NCBI RefSeq assembly: GCF_029868855.1
Contig: NZ_JARWOV010000137.1
Span: forward strand, 1-39,748
From: Nocardia carnea
GTDB lineage: Bacteria; Actinomycetota; Actinomycetes; Mycobacteriales; Mycobacteriaceae
DNA length: 39,748 nucleotides
Direction of reading: 5' to 3'
Position 1 is the first letter of the stretch, and every line of letters starts with the position of its first letter. This document shows, piece after piece, positions 1 through 7,492 of this stretch. The notes under the pieces were generated by a model. The model did not search any database. It saw only the letters and a list, made by a program, of their open reading frames with translations, and was not told the DNA's origin. Position numbers and translations under genes: made by a program.

Positions 1-160
1 GGGGGGGGCCGCCTATACTTTCCACTCGCCGGGGGGGCGTGGGGGCCGGATGGGGTGTATGCGCTTTTATCGCCTGGGTTTTGTCCTTTTTGTCCCCAGG
101 GGGGTGGCGGCCGCCACCGCCGGGGCGGGTGGGGGGCGCCCCGCACCGCGTGACCGTCGG
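1..160. other. Low-complexity contig edge
   Basis: The first bases are runs of G (eight G at the very start, further 6-7 G runs) mixed with a T-rich patch, unlike the codon-structured sequence that follows. The reading frame of the next gene stays open through this stretch but the residues look random, so the true 5' end of that gene is probably missing or corrupted here. This looks like assembly or sequencing edge and not biology. Confidence 0.6.
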
Positions 161-166
161 GGCCGA

Positions 167-391
167 ATGGTGCTGGCGCTCGGTGAGGTGACCGGGCACG
201 CCCACGCGATCTCCTCGCCCGGCAAGCTCTTCCACGATCCGCACGCCCCGAACTCCATGGTGCTGCACCTGCCGGAAGGCGGGCGGGTGGTGCACGAAGA
301 GCATGCCGCGATCGGGCTGCCGAAAGGCTGGTATCGGGTGGTGCGGCAACGTGAGTACACACCGGGTGCGGTCCGGATCGTCGCGGACTGA
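167..391 (+). CDS. Small conserved protein of unknown function (5' end unreliable)
   Basis: About 74 residues can be trusted, beginning at ATG 167. The segment ALGEVTGHAHAI, then a PNSMVLHLPEG stretch and the end LPKGWYRVVRQREYTPGAVR, looks like a small folded protein in which a functional group is presented by GEVTGHAH. From memory, small proteins of this type often sit directly upstream of DUF6745-type proteins in actinomycetes, and that is the arrangement here (37 bases to the next start). The frame remains open upstream to position 50, so the protein is probably longer, but that sequence lies in the damaged contig edge. I do not know its biochemical function. Confidence 0.55.
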   Translation: MVLALGEVTGHAHAISSPGKLFHDPHAPNSMVLHLPEGGRVVHEEHAAIGLPKGWYRVVRQREYTPGAVRIVAD

Positions 392-428
392 TCCGGGAAC
401 TGCGAACAGGACAGGAACGAGAAGTACG

Positions 429-1487
429 TTGACGGATTTCGAGCAGTGGCGGGCGTTTTCCGCGAGCACCGGGCCCGGCGACCGGGCGGCGGCCGAGGCC
501 GGTGTGCGGCTGGCCTACGAGAGCGCAGGGCTGCCCGCGCCCGAGCAGATCATCTGGGCGCGTTCACCGTTGGAGGCAGTGCGGCTGCTGCACCCGGAAA
601 AACTGGCGCAGGCCGGCGCTTCGGTACGTGAACAGGTGCGGACTGCGCCGTGGGCCGCCGTGCGCGACCGGTTGCACGCCGAACTGGGAGCGCGGGAATT
701 CGCCCGGCACTGGCAGGCCACCGGCGCGGCCCTCTGGGAGCTGACCGAGCCGATCGTCGACCGTATCCGCGCCGGCGTCGTCGCCGCGGCTGCCCCGGTC
801 CCCGAGCCCGCGGCCGCCGGGTACGACGCGGAAGCGTTGCGCGCCGCCCGCCGGGAGGAGTTACGGGTCCGGATGCTGCTGCTGGACGCGGTGACAGGCC
901 AGCACGATGCGGCCTGGTTGTCGGCGTTCGATACGGCCGCCGGGTCGCCGCTGGCCGGTCTGGCCGCGGTGGCCCGCGAGTCCGGCTGGTGGTGGCCTTA
1001 CGAGAATCTCACGGTGCTCAGTGAACGCCCCACCGCACTGCATCGCGACGAGGCCGGTCGCCTGGATTGCGGTGACGGCCCGGCCGTCGGCTATTCCGAC
1101 GGGTTCGGCCTGTATGCCTGGCGCGGGATGCCCGTACCCGGTGAATTCCTGGACGAGCTCGGCTCGCTCACTCCCGAGCGGATCCGGGCGGAGGAGAACG
1201 CCGAACTACGCCGCGTCATGCTCGAGCACTACGGCTACGACCGCTACCTCGGTGAATCGGGTGCCCAGCCGCTGCAGCGCGACGAGACCGGCATCCTCTG
1301 GCGTATCGCGCTGCCCGACGACGAGGATGTCGTCATGGTGGAGGTGGTCAACTCCACCCCCGAACCGGACGGTACCTACCGCACCTACTGGCTGCGTGTG
1401 CCGCCCACCACCCGCTCGGCGCGGGAAGGTGTCGCCTGGACCTTCGGCCTCACCGCCCCGGAGTACGAACCGGTGGCGCAGACCTGA
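429..1487 (+). CDS. DUF6745-type conserved protein
   Basis: A protein of about 352 residues. I place the start at TTG 429 because the sequence upstream in this frame (back to ATG 303) overlaps the preceding gene and is Arg/Ser-rich nonsense, while LTDFEQWRAF begins normal protein. The N-terminal half is helical and Ala/Arg-rich. The C-terminal half has the features I associate with DUF6745: WWWPYENLTVLSERP, HRDEAGRLDCGDGPAV, then GFGLYAWRGMPVP and a terminal beta-rich part with MVEVVNSTPEPDGTYRTYWL. Members are cytosolic, of unknown function, and often paired with a small upstream protein as here. No catalytic motif is evident. The weak TTG start leaves the exact N-terminus uncertain. Confidence 0.72.
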   Translation: MTDFEQWRAFSASTGPGDRAAAEAGVRLAYESAGLPAPEQIIWARSPLEAVRLLHPEKLAQAGASVREQVRTAPWAAVRDRLHAELGAREFARHWQATGAALWELTEPIVDRIRAGVVAAAAPVPEPAAAGYDAEALRAARREELRVRMLLLDAVTGQHDAAWLSAFDTAAGSPLAGLAAVARESGWWWPYENLTVLSERPTALHRDEAGRLDCGDGPAVGYSDGFGLYAWRGMPVPGEFLDELGSLTPERIRAEENAELRRVMLEHYGYDRYLGESGAQPLQRDETGILWRIALPDDEDVVMVEVVNSTPEPDGTYRTYWLRVPPTTRSAREGVAWTFGLTAPEYEPVAQT

Positions 1488-1514
1488 GCGGCCGCGTCTG
1501 GAACAATCGCATCC

Positions 1515-1841
1515 GTGACCGACGCCGAGACTGTGACCGAGGACGATCCCGGCACCGGTAGCCGCCTGGCCGTGTTCCTGCGCTGCCATCTGCCGATGGT
1601 GGTGGTCGTCGCGGTGATCGCGGTCGCCGTGGTTTTCGTCGCGCAGGACCGGTGGCGGCGCGGGGCCTTCTTCTTCGGCGGCGCGACATTGATCGCCGCC
1701 GCGTTCCGGCTCTGCCTGCCCACGGTGCGAGTGGGGTTGCTGGCGGTGCGCAGTAAACCGTTCGATGTGGGCGCCCTGACCTTGCTCGGCAGCGTGATCG
1801 TATTCCTCGCAGCCACCATCAACACGCTCGGCGTGAGCTGA
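1515..1841 (+). CDS. DUF3017 family integral membrane protein
   Basis: A 108-residue protein starting at GTG. A short acidic N-terminus is followed by three hydrophobic segments: about residues 25-44 (MVVVVAVIAVAVVFVA), 51-68 (GAFFFGGATLIAAAF) and 86-104 (LTLLGSVIVFLAATINTL). The length, three-helix layout and the conserved positively charged loop after the second helix (LCLPTVRVGLLAVRSK) match the DUF3017 family of small actinobacterial membrane proteins. The family has no known function. It faces metX across a short hairpin. Confidence is good for the gene, moderate for the family name. Confidence 0.75.
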   Translation: MTDAETVTEDDPGTGSRLAVFLRCHLPMVVVVAVIAVAVVFVAQDRWRRGAFFFGGATLIAAAFRLCLPTVRVGLLAVRSKPFDVGALTLLGSVIVFLAATINTLGVS

Positions 1842-1845
1842 AACC

Positions 1846-1866
1846 GGGCGCGGGTTCCGCGCGCCC
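1846..1866. terminator. Hairpin between convergent DUF3017 and metX genes
   Basis: GGGCGCG and CGCGCCC form a perfect 7-bp stem around a 7-base loop, between two converging stop codons. There is no T-tract, so it may act as a weak bidirectional terminator or only as a structured spacer. Confidence 0.4.
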
Positions 1867-1911
1867 AGGGGGTACCCGCGCTGCCACCGGCGCGACGAAG
1901 GCGATCCCGAG

Positions 1912-3057
1912 TCAGCGATGGGCGCGCGCCAGGCCCATCGTCTGGACCAGCAGCTTGCCGACGGCCTCGGCCTCGGTGAGGAAGGCATCGTGTCCGTCGC
2001 GAGAGGAGATGACCTCGAAATGCCGGCAGCCGGCCAGCCCCTCGGCCAGCTCCCGCTGGGTGTGCAGCGGGTACAGCCGGTCGGAGTCGATACCGCCCAC
2101 GATGCACGGCACCTCGGCGCGCGCCATCGCCGCCTCGATCCCGCCGCGGCCGCGGCCGATATCGTGCCGGTTCATCGCCTCGCTCAACAGCACATAGGTG
2201 GCCGGGTCGAACCGTTTGCACAGTTTCTCGGCCTGGTATTCCAGGTAGCTCTGCACTGCGTACCGGCCGCCGTCCCAGGGGTCTTCACCGGCCTGCGGGC
2301 TGTTGGCGAACCGGGTGTCCAGCTCGACCTCGGTGCGGTAGGTGAGATGCGCGATCCGCCGGGCGATACCCATCCCGGCCATCGGTGCCCGGCCGGTGCC
2401 GTGGTAGTTACCGCCCTGCCAGTCGGGGTCGCCGGTAATGGCGGCGATCTGGGTGGTCTGCGTGCCGATCTGGTCCGCTGTCGCGCGGGCCCCGACGGCG
2501 AGGATCAATGCCGCGGCCAGACGCTGCGGGGCGCAGAGCATCCACTCGAGAACCCGCATACCGCCCATCGACCCGCCGATCGCCGCGGCCAGGCGGTCGA
2601 TACCGAGCAGGTCGAACAGCCGCAGCTCGGCGCTCACCTGGTCACGGATGGAGATTTCCGGGAAGCGCGCCCCCCACGGCGTGCCGTCGGGCGCCGGCGA
2701 ACCGGGGCCGGTGCTGCCCTGACAGCCACCGAGCACATTGGTGGCGACAACACACCATTCGTCGGTGTCGACCGGCGCGCCCGGCCCGATCATCCCGTTC
2801 CACCATCCGGGTTGTGGGTGGTCCGCATCGGGTTCGCCCACCACATGGGAATCGCCGGTCAGCGCGTGCTCGATCAGCACCACGTTGTCCATGGCCGGGG
2901 ACAGTTCACCCCAGCGCTGGACGGCCAGCCGGACCGCCGGTAGCCGGGATCCGTTCTCCAGGGTGAGGTCGCCGATCTCGATCACGCCGAGAGTGCCGTC
3001 GGGCGGTGGTAGCTGCGCCACGGGTACGGCCGTGGTCTGGTCGGTGCTCACCTTCAC
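1912..3057 (-). CDS. metX: Homoserine O-acetyltransferase
   Basis: Transfers acetyl from acetyl-CoA to L-homoserine, opening the direct-sulfhydrylation route to methionine. It is a 381-residue alpha/beta-hydrolase-fold enzyme. The nucleophile Ser163 lies in GGSMGG, the catalytic Asp in [10 protein letters not shown] (about residue 325) and the His in DGHDAF (about residue 356). Family landmarks [31 protein letters not shown] and [12 protein letters not shown] are all present. The frame stays open far upstream to 3465, but protein-like sequence begins at GTG 3057, which overlaps the stop of a leader ORF as GTGA; GTG 3051 is an alternative. A SAM-IV riboswitch lies about 190 bases upstream, so expression should fall when S-adenosylmethionine is plentiful. 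The usual partner metY, adjacent in mycobacteria, is not here. Confidence 0.95.
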   Translation of the reverse strand: MKVSTDQTTAVPVAQLPPPDGTLGVIEIGDLTLENGSRLPAVRLAVQRWGELSPAMDNVVLIEHALTGDSHVVGEPDADHPQPGWWNGMIGPGAPVDTDEWCVVATNVLGGCQGSTGPGSPAPDGTPWGARFPEISIRDQVSAELRLFDLLGIDRLAAAIGGSMGGMRVLEWMLCAPQRLAAALILAVGARATADQIGTQTTQIAAITGDPDWQGGNYHGTGRAPMAGMGIARRIAHLTYRTEVELDTRFANSPQAGEDPWDGGRYAVQSYLEYQAEKLCKRFDPATYVLLSEAMNRHDIGRGRGGIEAAMARAEVPCIVGGIDSDRLYPLHTQRELAEGLAGCRHFEVISSRDGHDAFLTEAEAVGKLLVQTMGLARAHR

Positions 3058-3227
3058 GCGATGGCTTCCGCCCGCTGAGCCGCGACCGGCGGCGATAGCC
3101 GGACCATATGAGTCGCGGCCGTGAGGTGGGCGGGGATACTGCCATCGGTCATCTCGTGCTCCAGAAAATAGGGGGTTGCTCGCCGCGATACGAAGTGCCG
3201 GGGTCGAGGTGACCAGCACCGGCGCAT
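3054..3227 (-). CDS. 57-codon leader ORF between SAM-IV riboswitch and metX
   Basis: This reading frame starts at ATG 3227, 8 bases after a perfect AGGAGG (3241-3236), and runs 57 codons to a TGA that overlaps the metX start as GTGA, the classic geometry of translational coupling. The peptide begins [17 protein letters not shown] and ends [13 protein letters not shown] second in-frame ATG at 3152 ([10 protein letters not shown]) has its own GGAG six bases upstream. I recognise no family and see no run of Met codons that would suggest a classic attenuator (three Met in all). It could be a regulatory leader peptide, a coupling device that lets the riboswitch control metX translation, or a chance ORF. 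The strong ribosome site and exact overlap make chance less likely. Confidence 0.5.
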   Translation of the reverse strand: MRRCWSPRPRHFVSRRATPYFLEHEMTDGSIPAHLTAATHMVRLSPPVAAQRAEAIA

Positions 3228-3235
3228 AACGGCGA

Positions 3236-3241
3236 CCTCCT
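3236..3241 (-). promoter_or_regulatory. Consensus Shine-Dalgarno directly downstream of the riboswitch
   Basis: AGGAGG read on the minus strand, about six bases beyond the riboswitch core and 8 bases before ATG 3227. It is the strongest ribosome site between the riboswitch and metX, so it is the natural target if the riboswitch works by hiding a ribosome site. metX itself has only a weak GGAAG-like site. Confidence 0.6.
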
Positions 3242-3244
3242 GAC

Positions 3245-3353
3245 ATGCGCTTGCTCCCGGCTCTCGGAAGCCCGGTCATCACCCGGAGCACCCCACCGCA
3301 GCTGGAGGGTTGCCGGCCAGCGAGCCGGGGCTTGGCGCTGGCGCTCATGACCT
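3245..3353 (-). promoter_or_regulatory. SAM-IV riboswitch
   Basis: Read on the minus strand from 3352, the RNA follows the actinobacterial SAM-IV pattern: GGTCATGAGCGCCAGCG, then CCAAGCCCCGGC, GCTGGCCGGCAACCC, GCGGTGGGGTGC, CCGGGTGATGACC (closing P1 with the initial GGTCATGA), a GGGCTTCCGAGAGCCGGG hairpin and AGCAAGCGC. The GCCGGCAACCC and GGTGGGGTGC blocks form the SAM-binding core shared with the SAM-I clan. SAM-IV elements are known upstream of methionine genes in Actinomycetales, which fits metX downstream. Binding of SAM should reduce expression. Boundaries are set by P1 and the terminal AAGCGC. Confidence 0.9.
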
Positions 3354-3625
3354 GTTCAACATGGTAACGGTGGGGTCCGGCGGATCGAAATCGGCATGGC
3401 GCGCCACCAGGTAATCTTGTGGCGCGACTCACTCTGTGAAATCTCACGGCCGGGGCTGGCTGCACCGTGCGATAACCACAAGCAGTACGCTCGTCTTGGT
3501 TACATCAGACGTCTCGTGGACAACGCGGGATGTATACGTTGTCTGTTGAACAGCTGGGGTCCGCTCACAAGCGTGTTCGCCTGGTTGTGCAATGAGGGCA
3601 CCATCTTAGGAGGACACGAAGATCC

Positions 3626-4843
3626 ATGTCCAAGATCAAGGTTGAAGGCACCGTCGTAGAACTCGACGGCGACGAGATGACCCGGATCATCTGGCAGTTC
3701 ATCAAGGACAAGCTGATCCACCCGTACCTCGACCTGAACCTCGAGTACTACGACCTCGGCATCGAGTACCGCGACAAGACCGACGACCAGGTCACCGTCG
3801 ACGCCGCGAATGCCATCAAAGAGCACGGTGTGGGCGTCAAATGCGCGACGATCACCCCCGACGAGGCCCGGGTCGAGGAATTCGGTCTCAAGAAGATGTG
3901 GCGGTCGCCCAACGGCACCATCCGCAACATCCTCGGCGGTACCATCTTCCGCGCGCCGATCATCATCTCCAATATTCCGCGTCTGGTCCCCGGCTGGACC
4001 AAGCCGATCATCATCGGCCGCCACGCCTTCGGTGACCAGTACCGCGCCACCGACTTCAAGGCCTTCCAGGCCGGCACCGTCACCCTGACCTTCACCCCGG
4101 AGGACGGCAGTGAGCCGATCGTCCACGAGGTCGTGAAGATGCCGGAGGACGGCGGCGTCATCATGGGTATGTACAACTTCAAGAAGTCCATCGAGGACTT
4201 CGCGCGCGCCTCGTTCAACTACGGGTTGCAGCAGAACTACCCGGTCTACATGTCGACCAAGAACACCATCCTGAAGGCCTACGACGGCATGTTCAAGGAC
4301 ACCTTCCAGGAGGTGTTCGACGCCGAGTTCAAAACCCAGTTCGACGCGGCCGGTCTCACCTACGAGCACCGGCTGATCGACGATATGGTCGCCTCCTCCA
4401 TGAAATGGGAGGGCGGCTACGTCTGGGCCTGCAAGAACTACGACGGTGATGTGCAGTCCGATACCGTCGCGCAGGGCTTCGGTTCGCTGGGCCTGATGAC
4501 CTCGGTGCTGCTCACCCCGGACGGCCGGACCTGTGAGGCGGAGGCCGCGCACGGCACCGTCACCCGGCACTACCGCCAGCACCAGCAGGGCAAGCCGACC
4601 TCGACCAACCCGATCGCCTCGATCTTCGCCTGGACCCGCGGCCTCGAGCATCGCGGCAAGCTGGACAACACCCCCGAGGTGATCGGATTCGCGCAGACCC
4701 TCGAGGATGTGGTCATCAAGACCGTCGAGGGCGGGCAGATGACGAAGGACCTCGCGCTGCTCGTCGGTGGCGACCAGGGCTACCTCACCACCGAGGAATT
4801 CCTCGCCGCGCTCGACGCCAACCTGGCGCGCGCGCTGCGCTGA
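3626..4843 (+). CDS. icd: NADP-dependent isocitrate dehydrogenase
   Basis: Oxidatively decarboxylates isocitrate to 2-oxoglutarate, producing NADPH in the TCA cycle. The 405-residue length and sequence match the dimeric, eukaryote-like Icd1 class. Landmarks are [14 protein letters not shown] at the N-terminus, [20 protein letters not shown] (the substrate Ser and Arg region), [20 protein letters not shown], the signature [20 protein letters not shown] with metal-binding Asp residues, and [12 protein letters not shown] in the NADP site. AGGAGG lies 12 bases before ATG 3626, a long but workable spacing. The gene stands alone and divergent from metX, ending 72 bases before a 10-bp hairpin. The 272 bases between the riboswitch and icd hold no gene and presumably both promoters. 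Confidence 0.97.
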   Translation: MSKIKVEGTVVELDGDEMTRIIWQFIKDKLIHPYLDLNLEYYDLGIEYRDKTDDQVTVDAANAIKEHGVGVKCATITPDEARVEEFGLKKMWRSPNGTIRNILGGTIFRAPIIISNIPRLVPGWTKPIIIGRHAFGDQYRATDFKAFQAGTVTLTFTPEDGSEPIVHEVVKMPEDGGVIMGMYNFKKSIEDFARASFNYGLQQNYPVYMSTKNTILKAYDGMFKDTFQEVFDAEFKTQFDAAGLTYEHRLIDDMVASSMKWEGGYVWACKNYDGDVQSDTVAQGFGSLGLMTSVLLTPDGRTCEAEAAHGTVTRHYRQHQQGKPTSTNPIASIFAWTRGLEHRGKLDNTPEVIGFAQTLEDVVIKTVEGGQMTKDLALLVGGDQGYLTTEEFLAALDANLARALR

Positions 4844-4915
4844 CAATACAGCGGCCCCACGGTACCCGGTGTGCGAACAGCACCCGGATCGTGGAGCCGC
4901 AGCCTGCCCGGGGGC

Positions 4916-4941
4916 GCCGAGAACAGGGCTGTGTTCTCGGC
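4916..4941 (+). terminator. Probable icd transcription terminator
   Basis: GCCGAGAACA and TGTTCTCGGC form a perfect 10-bp stem with the six-base loop GGGCTG, 72 bases after the icd stop. It is followed by GTTTCC, a weak T-run, as usual in high-GC actinomycetes. Confidence 0.6.
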
Positions 4942-5100
4942 GTTTCCGCCGTAGGTATCTGTTGAGAAGCGCCCGAATTGGCCCGCCGGGATCGGCGAGA
5001 CAAGATTGGCCATGCCGAAATCCTCCGGTGAGCCGACAGCACCGTACGCGCGAACACACGAGACGGCTCCACACCGCCGCATCTGCTCGCCGAGCCGGCG

Positions 5101-6063
5101 ATGATCGACGGTTTGCGCCGGGTGGTGGAGGAGTCGGTCAAGCGATTGGGCACGGTGGTCGCCGAAACCGGTCAGCAAGTCGTGCGCCGCTACCGAGGAG
5201 CCCGGCTCGGCGTCGATACCGACATATCGGTGAAGGAGACGGAGGATGCCGCCGGCGGTGCCGACGTCGACAGGCAGGCCTGGGCGGTGCGCGGCGGTGG
5301 CGAGCGGACCCCACCGGTCGGCGTGACCCCGCCCTTGATGTCGGTGGATCAATTCCTGGCTGGTCTTCGCGACGGAGAGCGTTCCGGGGTACCGGAGATG
5401 CGAACCCCGGCGTATATGGTTGCCGGAAACAATCAGACCGATCTCTTCGTCTACCCGAACGGGTTCGAAGTGATTCAGAAGGTCGGCCTCCCCCCGATGA
5501 AGCAGTCCGCCGAAATTCTCGCGGCAGCGGTCGGTCGTGCGATCGGCGCCCCGGTCGCGCCGGTGATCGCGGGAGCAGAAGGCAGCCTGTTGATGCAGCG
5601 GCTGCCGGGGCGTACTGTGCCCGGGACCCCGTCGGATCCGGGTGCCTGCGAAGCGATGGAGGCGATCAAGAACACGCCCGGCGCACGAAAACTCGGCCTT
5701 TTGGACGTTCTTGTCCGCAACTGGGACCGCCCCAACAATTGGCTGCGGCACGGTGACGACATATACGGGTACGACCATGCGGAGTCGTTTCGTGAAGACA
5801 GGGACTTCGACCCTGGTTCGAACCCGTTCTCGAGTCACTACGGCGTGCCGGGTGTCCCTGGCTCGGGCCGATGGAACGAGTGGACGCCGAACGATCTCAG
5901 CCGGACGGAACTGGATCGGTACGAAGCCGAGATCACTGCCTTGCGGCCATTGTTCGAAGAACACGCTCGGCTGGATTGGGCCACCGAGGCGCAGCCCCTG
6001 GCATGGCACGACGATGTTCTTTCGCGAGTCGCGCGGTTGCGCGAGCACGCCACCCGTCCGTGA
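5101..6063 (+). CDS. Orphan PI3/4-kinase-like (HipA-like) phosphotransferase
   Basis: A 320-residue protein. Residues about 1-95 are charged, Val/Arg-rich and low in recognisable motifs. Residues about 97-315 resemble the PI3/4-kinase-like fold: a small-lobe strand pattern (MVAGNNQTDLFVYPNGFEVI), GSLLMQRLPG, then a catalytic-loop-like LLDVLVRNWDRPNNWL (Asp209, Asn213) and IYGYDHAESF (Asp225, a DFG-like metal site). Relatives phosphorylate proteins or lipids, but I cannot say which substrate. ATG 5101 is the only reasonable start, because the frame is closed by TGA about 65 bases upstream, and it has no clear ribosome site. The gene could therefore be a 5'-truncated remnant of a larger toxin-like protein. 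No antitoxin-like partner lies beside it. Confidence 0.6.
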   Translation: MIDGLRRVVEESVKRLGTVVAETGQQVVRRYRGARLGVDTDISVKETEDAAGGADVDRQAWAVRGGGERTPPVGVTPPLMSVDQFLAGLRDGERSGVPEMRTPAYMVAGNNQTDLFVYPNGFEVIQKVGLPPMKQSAEILAAAVGRAIGAPVAPVIAGAEGSLLMQRLPGRTVPGTPSDPGACEAMEAIKNTPGARKLGLLDVLVRNWDRPNNWLRHGDDIYGYDHAESFREDRDFDPGSNPFSSHYGVPGVPGSGRWNEWTPNDLSRTELDRYEAEITALRPLFEEHARLDWATEAQPLAWHDDVLSRVARLREHATRP

Positions 6064-6219
6064 CCCTTTCCCGTTGCGGAACACGTTGGCTCCGGATGGA
6101 TTTCACCGGATCGCCACGCGACGGGCCAGGAACTGGCAGGCTGTCAACAAGGTGTAGGCAACTCAGGATCCGCCTGGTGATCTACACCGTAATGCTGCTG
6201 GTGATACCGGAGGACGACG

Positions 6220-7467
6220 ATGTTCGAATGGTCCGATACCGATCTGATGGTCCGCGACGCGGTCCGGACTTTCATCGATAAGGAAGTACGCCCCCACCTC
6301 GACGCACTGGACAGCGGGGAAATGCTGCCCTATCCGGTGCTACGCAAGCTGTACGCGGATTTCGGTATCGGTGCGATGGCCGAGGAGGCGCTGACCAAAC
6401 AGCTGGCCGCCCGCCGTGCGGCGGCCGAAGGTGCGGAGAAACCGGCCTCCGGGGAGAAGGACTCCTCCGGCGGTGGATTCGATCAGCAGACCATGATGGC
6501 CGTGCTGACCAGTGAACTCTCCGGTGTCTGTATGGGTCTGTGCAGCTCACTCGGGGTGAGCACCGGGCTCGGCGGCGCCACCATCCTGTCCCGCGGCACA
6601 CTGGCCCAGCAGGAGCGGTGGGTGCCCGATATCGTGAGCCTCCGCAAGATCGCATGCTGGGCGATCACCGAACCCGATTCCGGATCCGATGCCTTCGGCG
6701 GTATGAAAACCTACGTCCGACGCGACGGCGAGGACTATATCCTCAACGGGCAGAAGACCTTCATCACCAACGGCCCGTTCGCCGACACCCTCGTCGTATA
6801 CGCGAAACTCGACGAAGGCGACGGTACGCCGGCCCGCGACCGCAAGGTGCTCACCTTCGTGCTCGACAAGGGAATGGAAGGCCTCACCCAGGGCAAACCG
6901 TTCAAGAAGATGGGCCTGCACGCCTCACCGACCGGCGAACTGTTCTTCGACAATGTCCGCCTCGGCCGCGACCGGCTGCTCGGCGAAACCGAGGAACACC
7001 GCGGCGGTGACGGACGGGAGAGCGCCAAATCCAGTTTCGTGGCCGAACGCGTCGGTATCGGTTTCATGGCGCTGGGCGTGATCAACGAATGCCTGCGGCT
7101 GTGCACCGAATACGCCCGCAACCGCAAACTGTGGGGTCAGGAGATCGGCCGGTTCCAGCTCATCCAGCTCAAGCTGGCGAAGATGGAGGTGGCGCGGATC
7201 AATGTGCAGAACATGGTCTTCAACATCATCGAACGCGGGAAAGCCGGTAAACCGCTGAGCCTTTCGGAGGCCTCCGCGGTGAAACTGTATTCCTCGGAGG
7301 CGGCGACCGAGGTCGCGATGGAAGCCGTACAGCTCTTCGGCGGAAACGGGTACATGTCGGAGTACCGGGTCGAACAGCTGGCACGCGACGCGAAATCACT
7401 GATGATCTACGCGGGCAGCAACGAAATCCAGGTCACCCACGTAGCCAAGGGCATTCTCGCACTCTGA
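6220..7467 (+). CDS. Acyl-CoA dehydrogenase
   Basis: An FAD-dependent enzyme that introduces the alpha-beta double bond in an acyl-CoA, feeding electrons to ETF. The 415 residues hold the N-terminal helical domain, the FAD motif CWAITEPDSGSDAFGG, the substrate/FAD strand GQKTFITNGPFAD, and the C-terminal helical bundle with QLFGGNGYMSEY. A 25-residue Lys/Gly/Ser-rich insertion sits near residues 67-90. The usual catalytic Glu of the YEGT motif is replaced by Ala398 (IYAGSNEIQ), while Glu276 (FVAERVGIG) occupies the position used as base in isovaleryl- and long-chain acyl-CoA dehydrogenases, so the enzyme is probably active with a branched or long-chain substrate. GGAGG precedes ATG 6220. It stands alone with no beta-oxidation neighbours. 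Confidence 0.92.
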   Translation: MFEWSDTDLMVRDAVRTFIDKEVRPHLDALDSGEMLPYPVLRKLYADFGIGAMAEEALTKQLAARRAAAEGAEKPASGEKDSSGGGFDQQTMMAVLTSELSGVCMGLCSSLGVSTGLGGATILSRGTLAQQERWVPDIVSLRKIACWAITEPDSGSDAFGGMKTYVRRDGEDYILNGQKTFITNGPFADTLVVYAKLDEGDGTPARDRKVLTFVLDKGMEGLTQGKPFKKMGLHASPTGELFFDNVRLGRDRLLGETEEHRGGDGRESAKSSFVAERVGIGFMALGVINECLRLCTEYARNRKLWGQEIGRFQLIQLKLAKMEVARINVQNMVFNIIERGKAGKPLSLSEASAVKLYSSEAATEVAMEAVQLFGGNGYMSEYRVEQLARDAKSLMIYAGSNEIQVTHVAKGILAL

Positions 7468-7472
7468 AACCA

Positions 7473-7487
7473 CGCGCCGAAGGCGCG
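7473..7487. terminator. Short hairpin between convergent genes
   Basis: CGCGCC-GAA-GGCGCG forms a 6-bp perfect stem six bases after the acyl-CoA dehydrogenase stop and just before the converging hydrolase stop. There is no T-tract, so a terminator role is plausible only by position. Confidence 0.35.
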
Positions 7488-7492
7488 CCGGA

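Noticed and set aside
3058..3465. An in-frame N-terminal extension of metX by 136 codons
   Set aside because: It runs back through the riboswitch and the leader ORF in another frame, lacks a ribosome site, and homologous protein sequence begins only at GTG 3057.
3500..5074. A 524-codon open frame opposite icd
   Set aside because: Antisense shadow of icd; composition explained by the complementary codons.
5812..5832. tRNA T-arm-like GGTTCGAACCC
   Set aside because: It lies inside the kinase-like gene and there is no acceptor stem, D-arm or anticodon arm in register around it.
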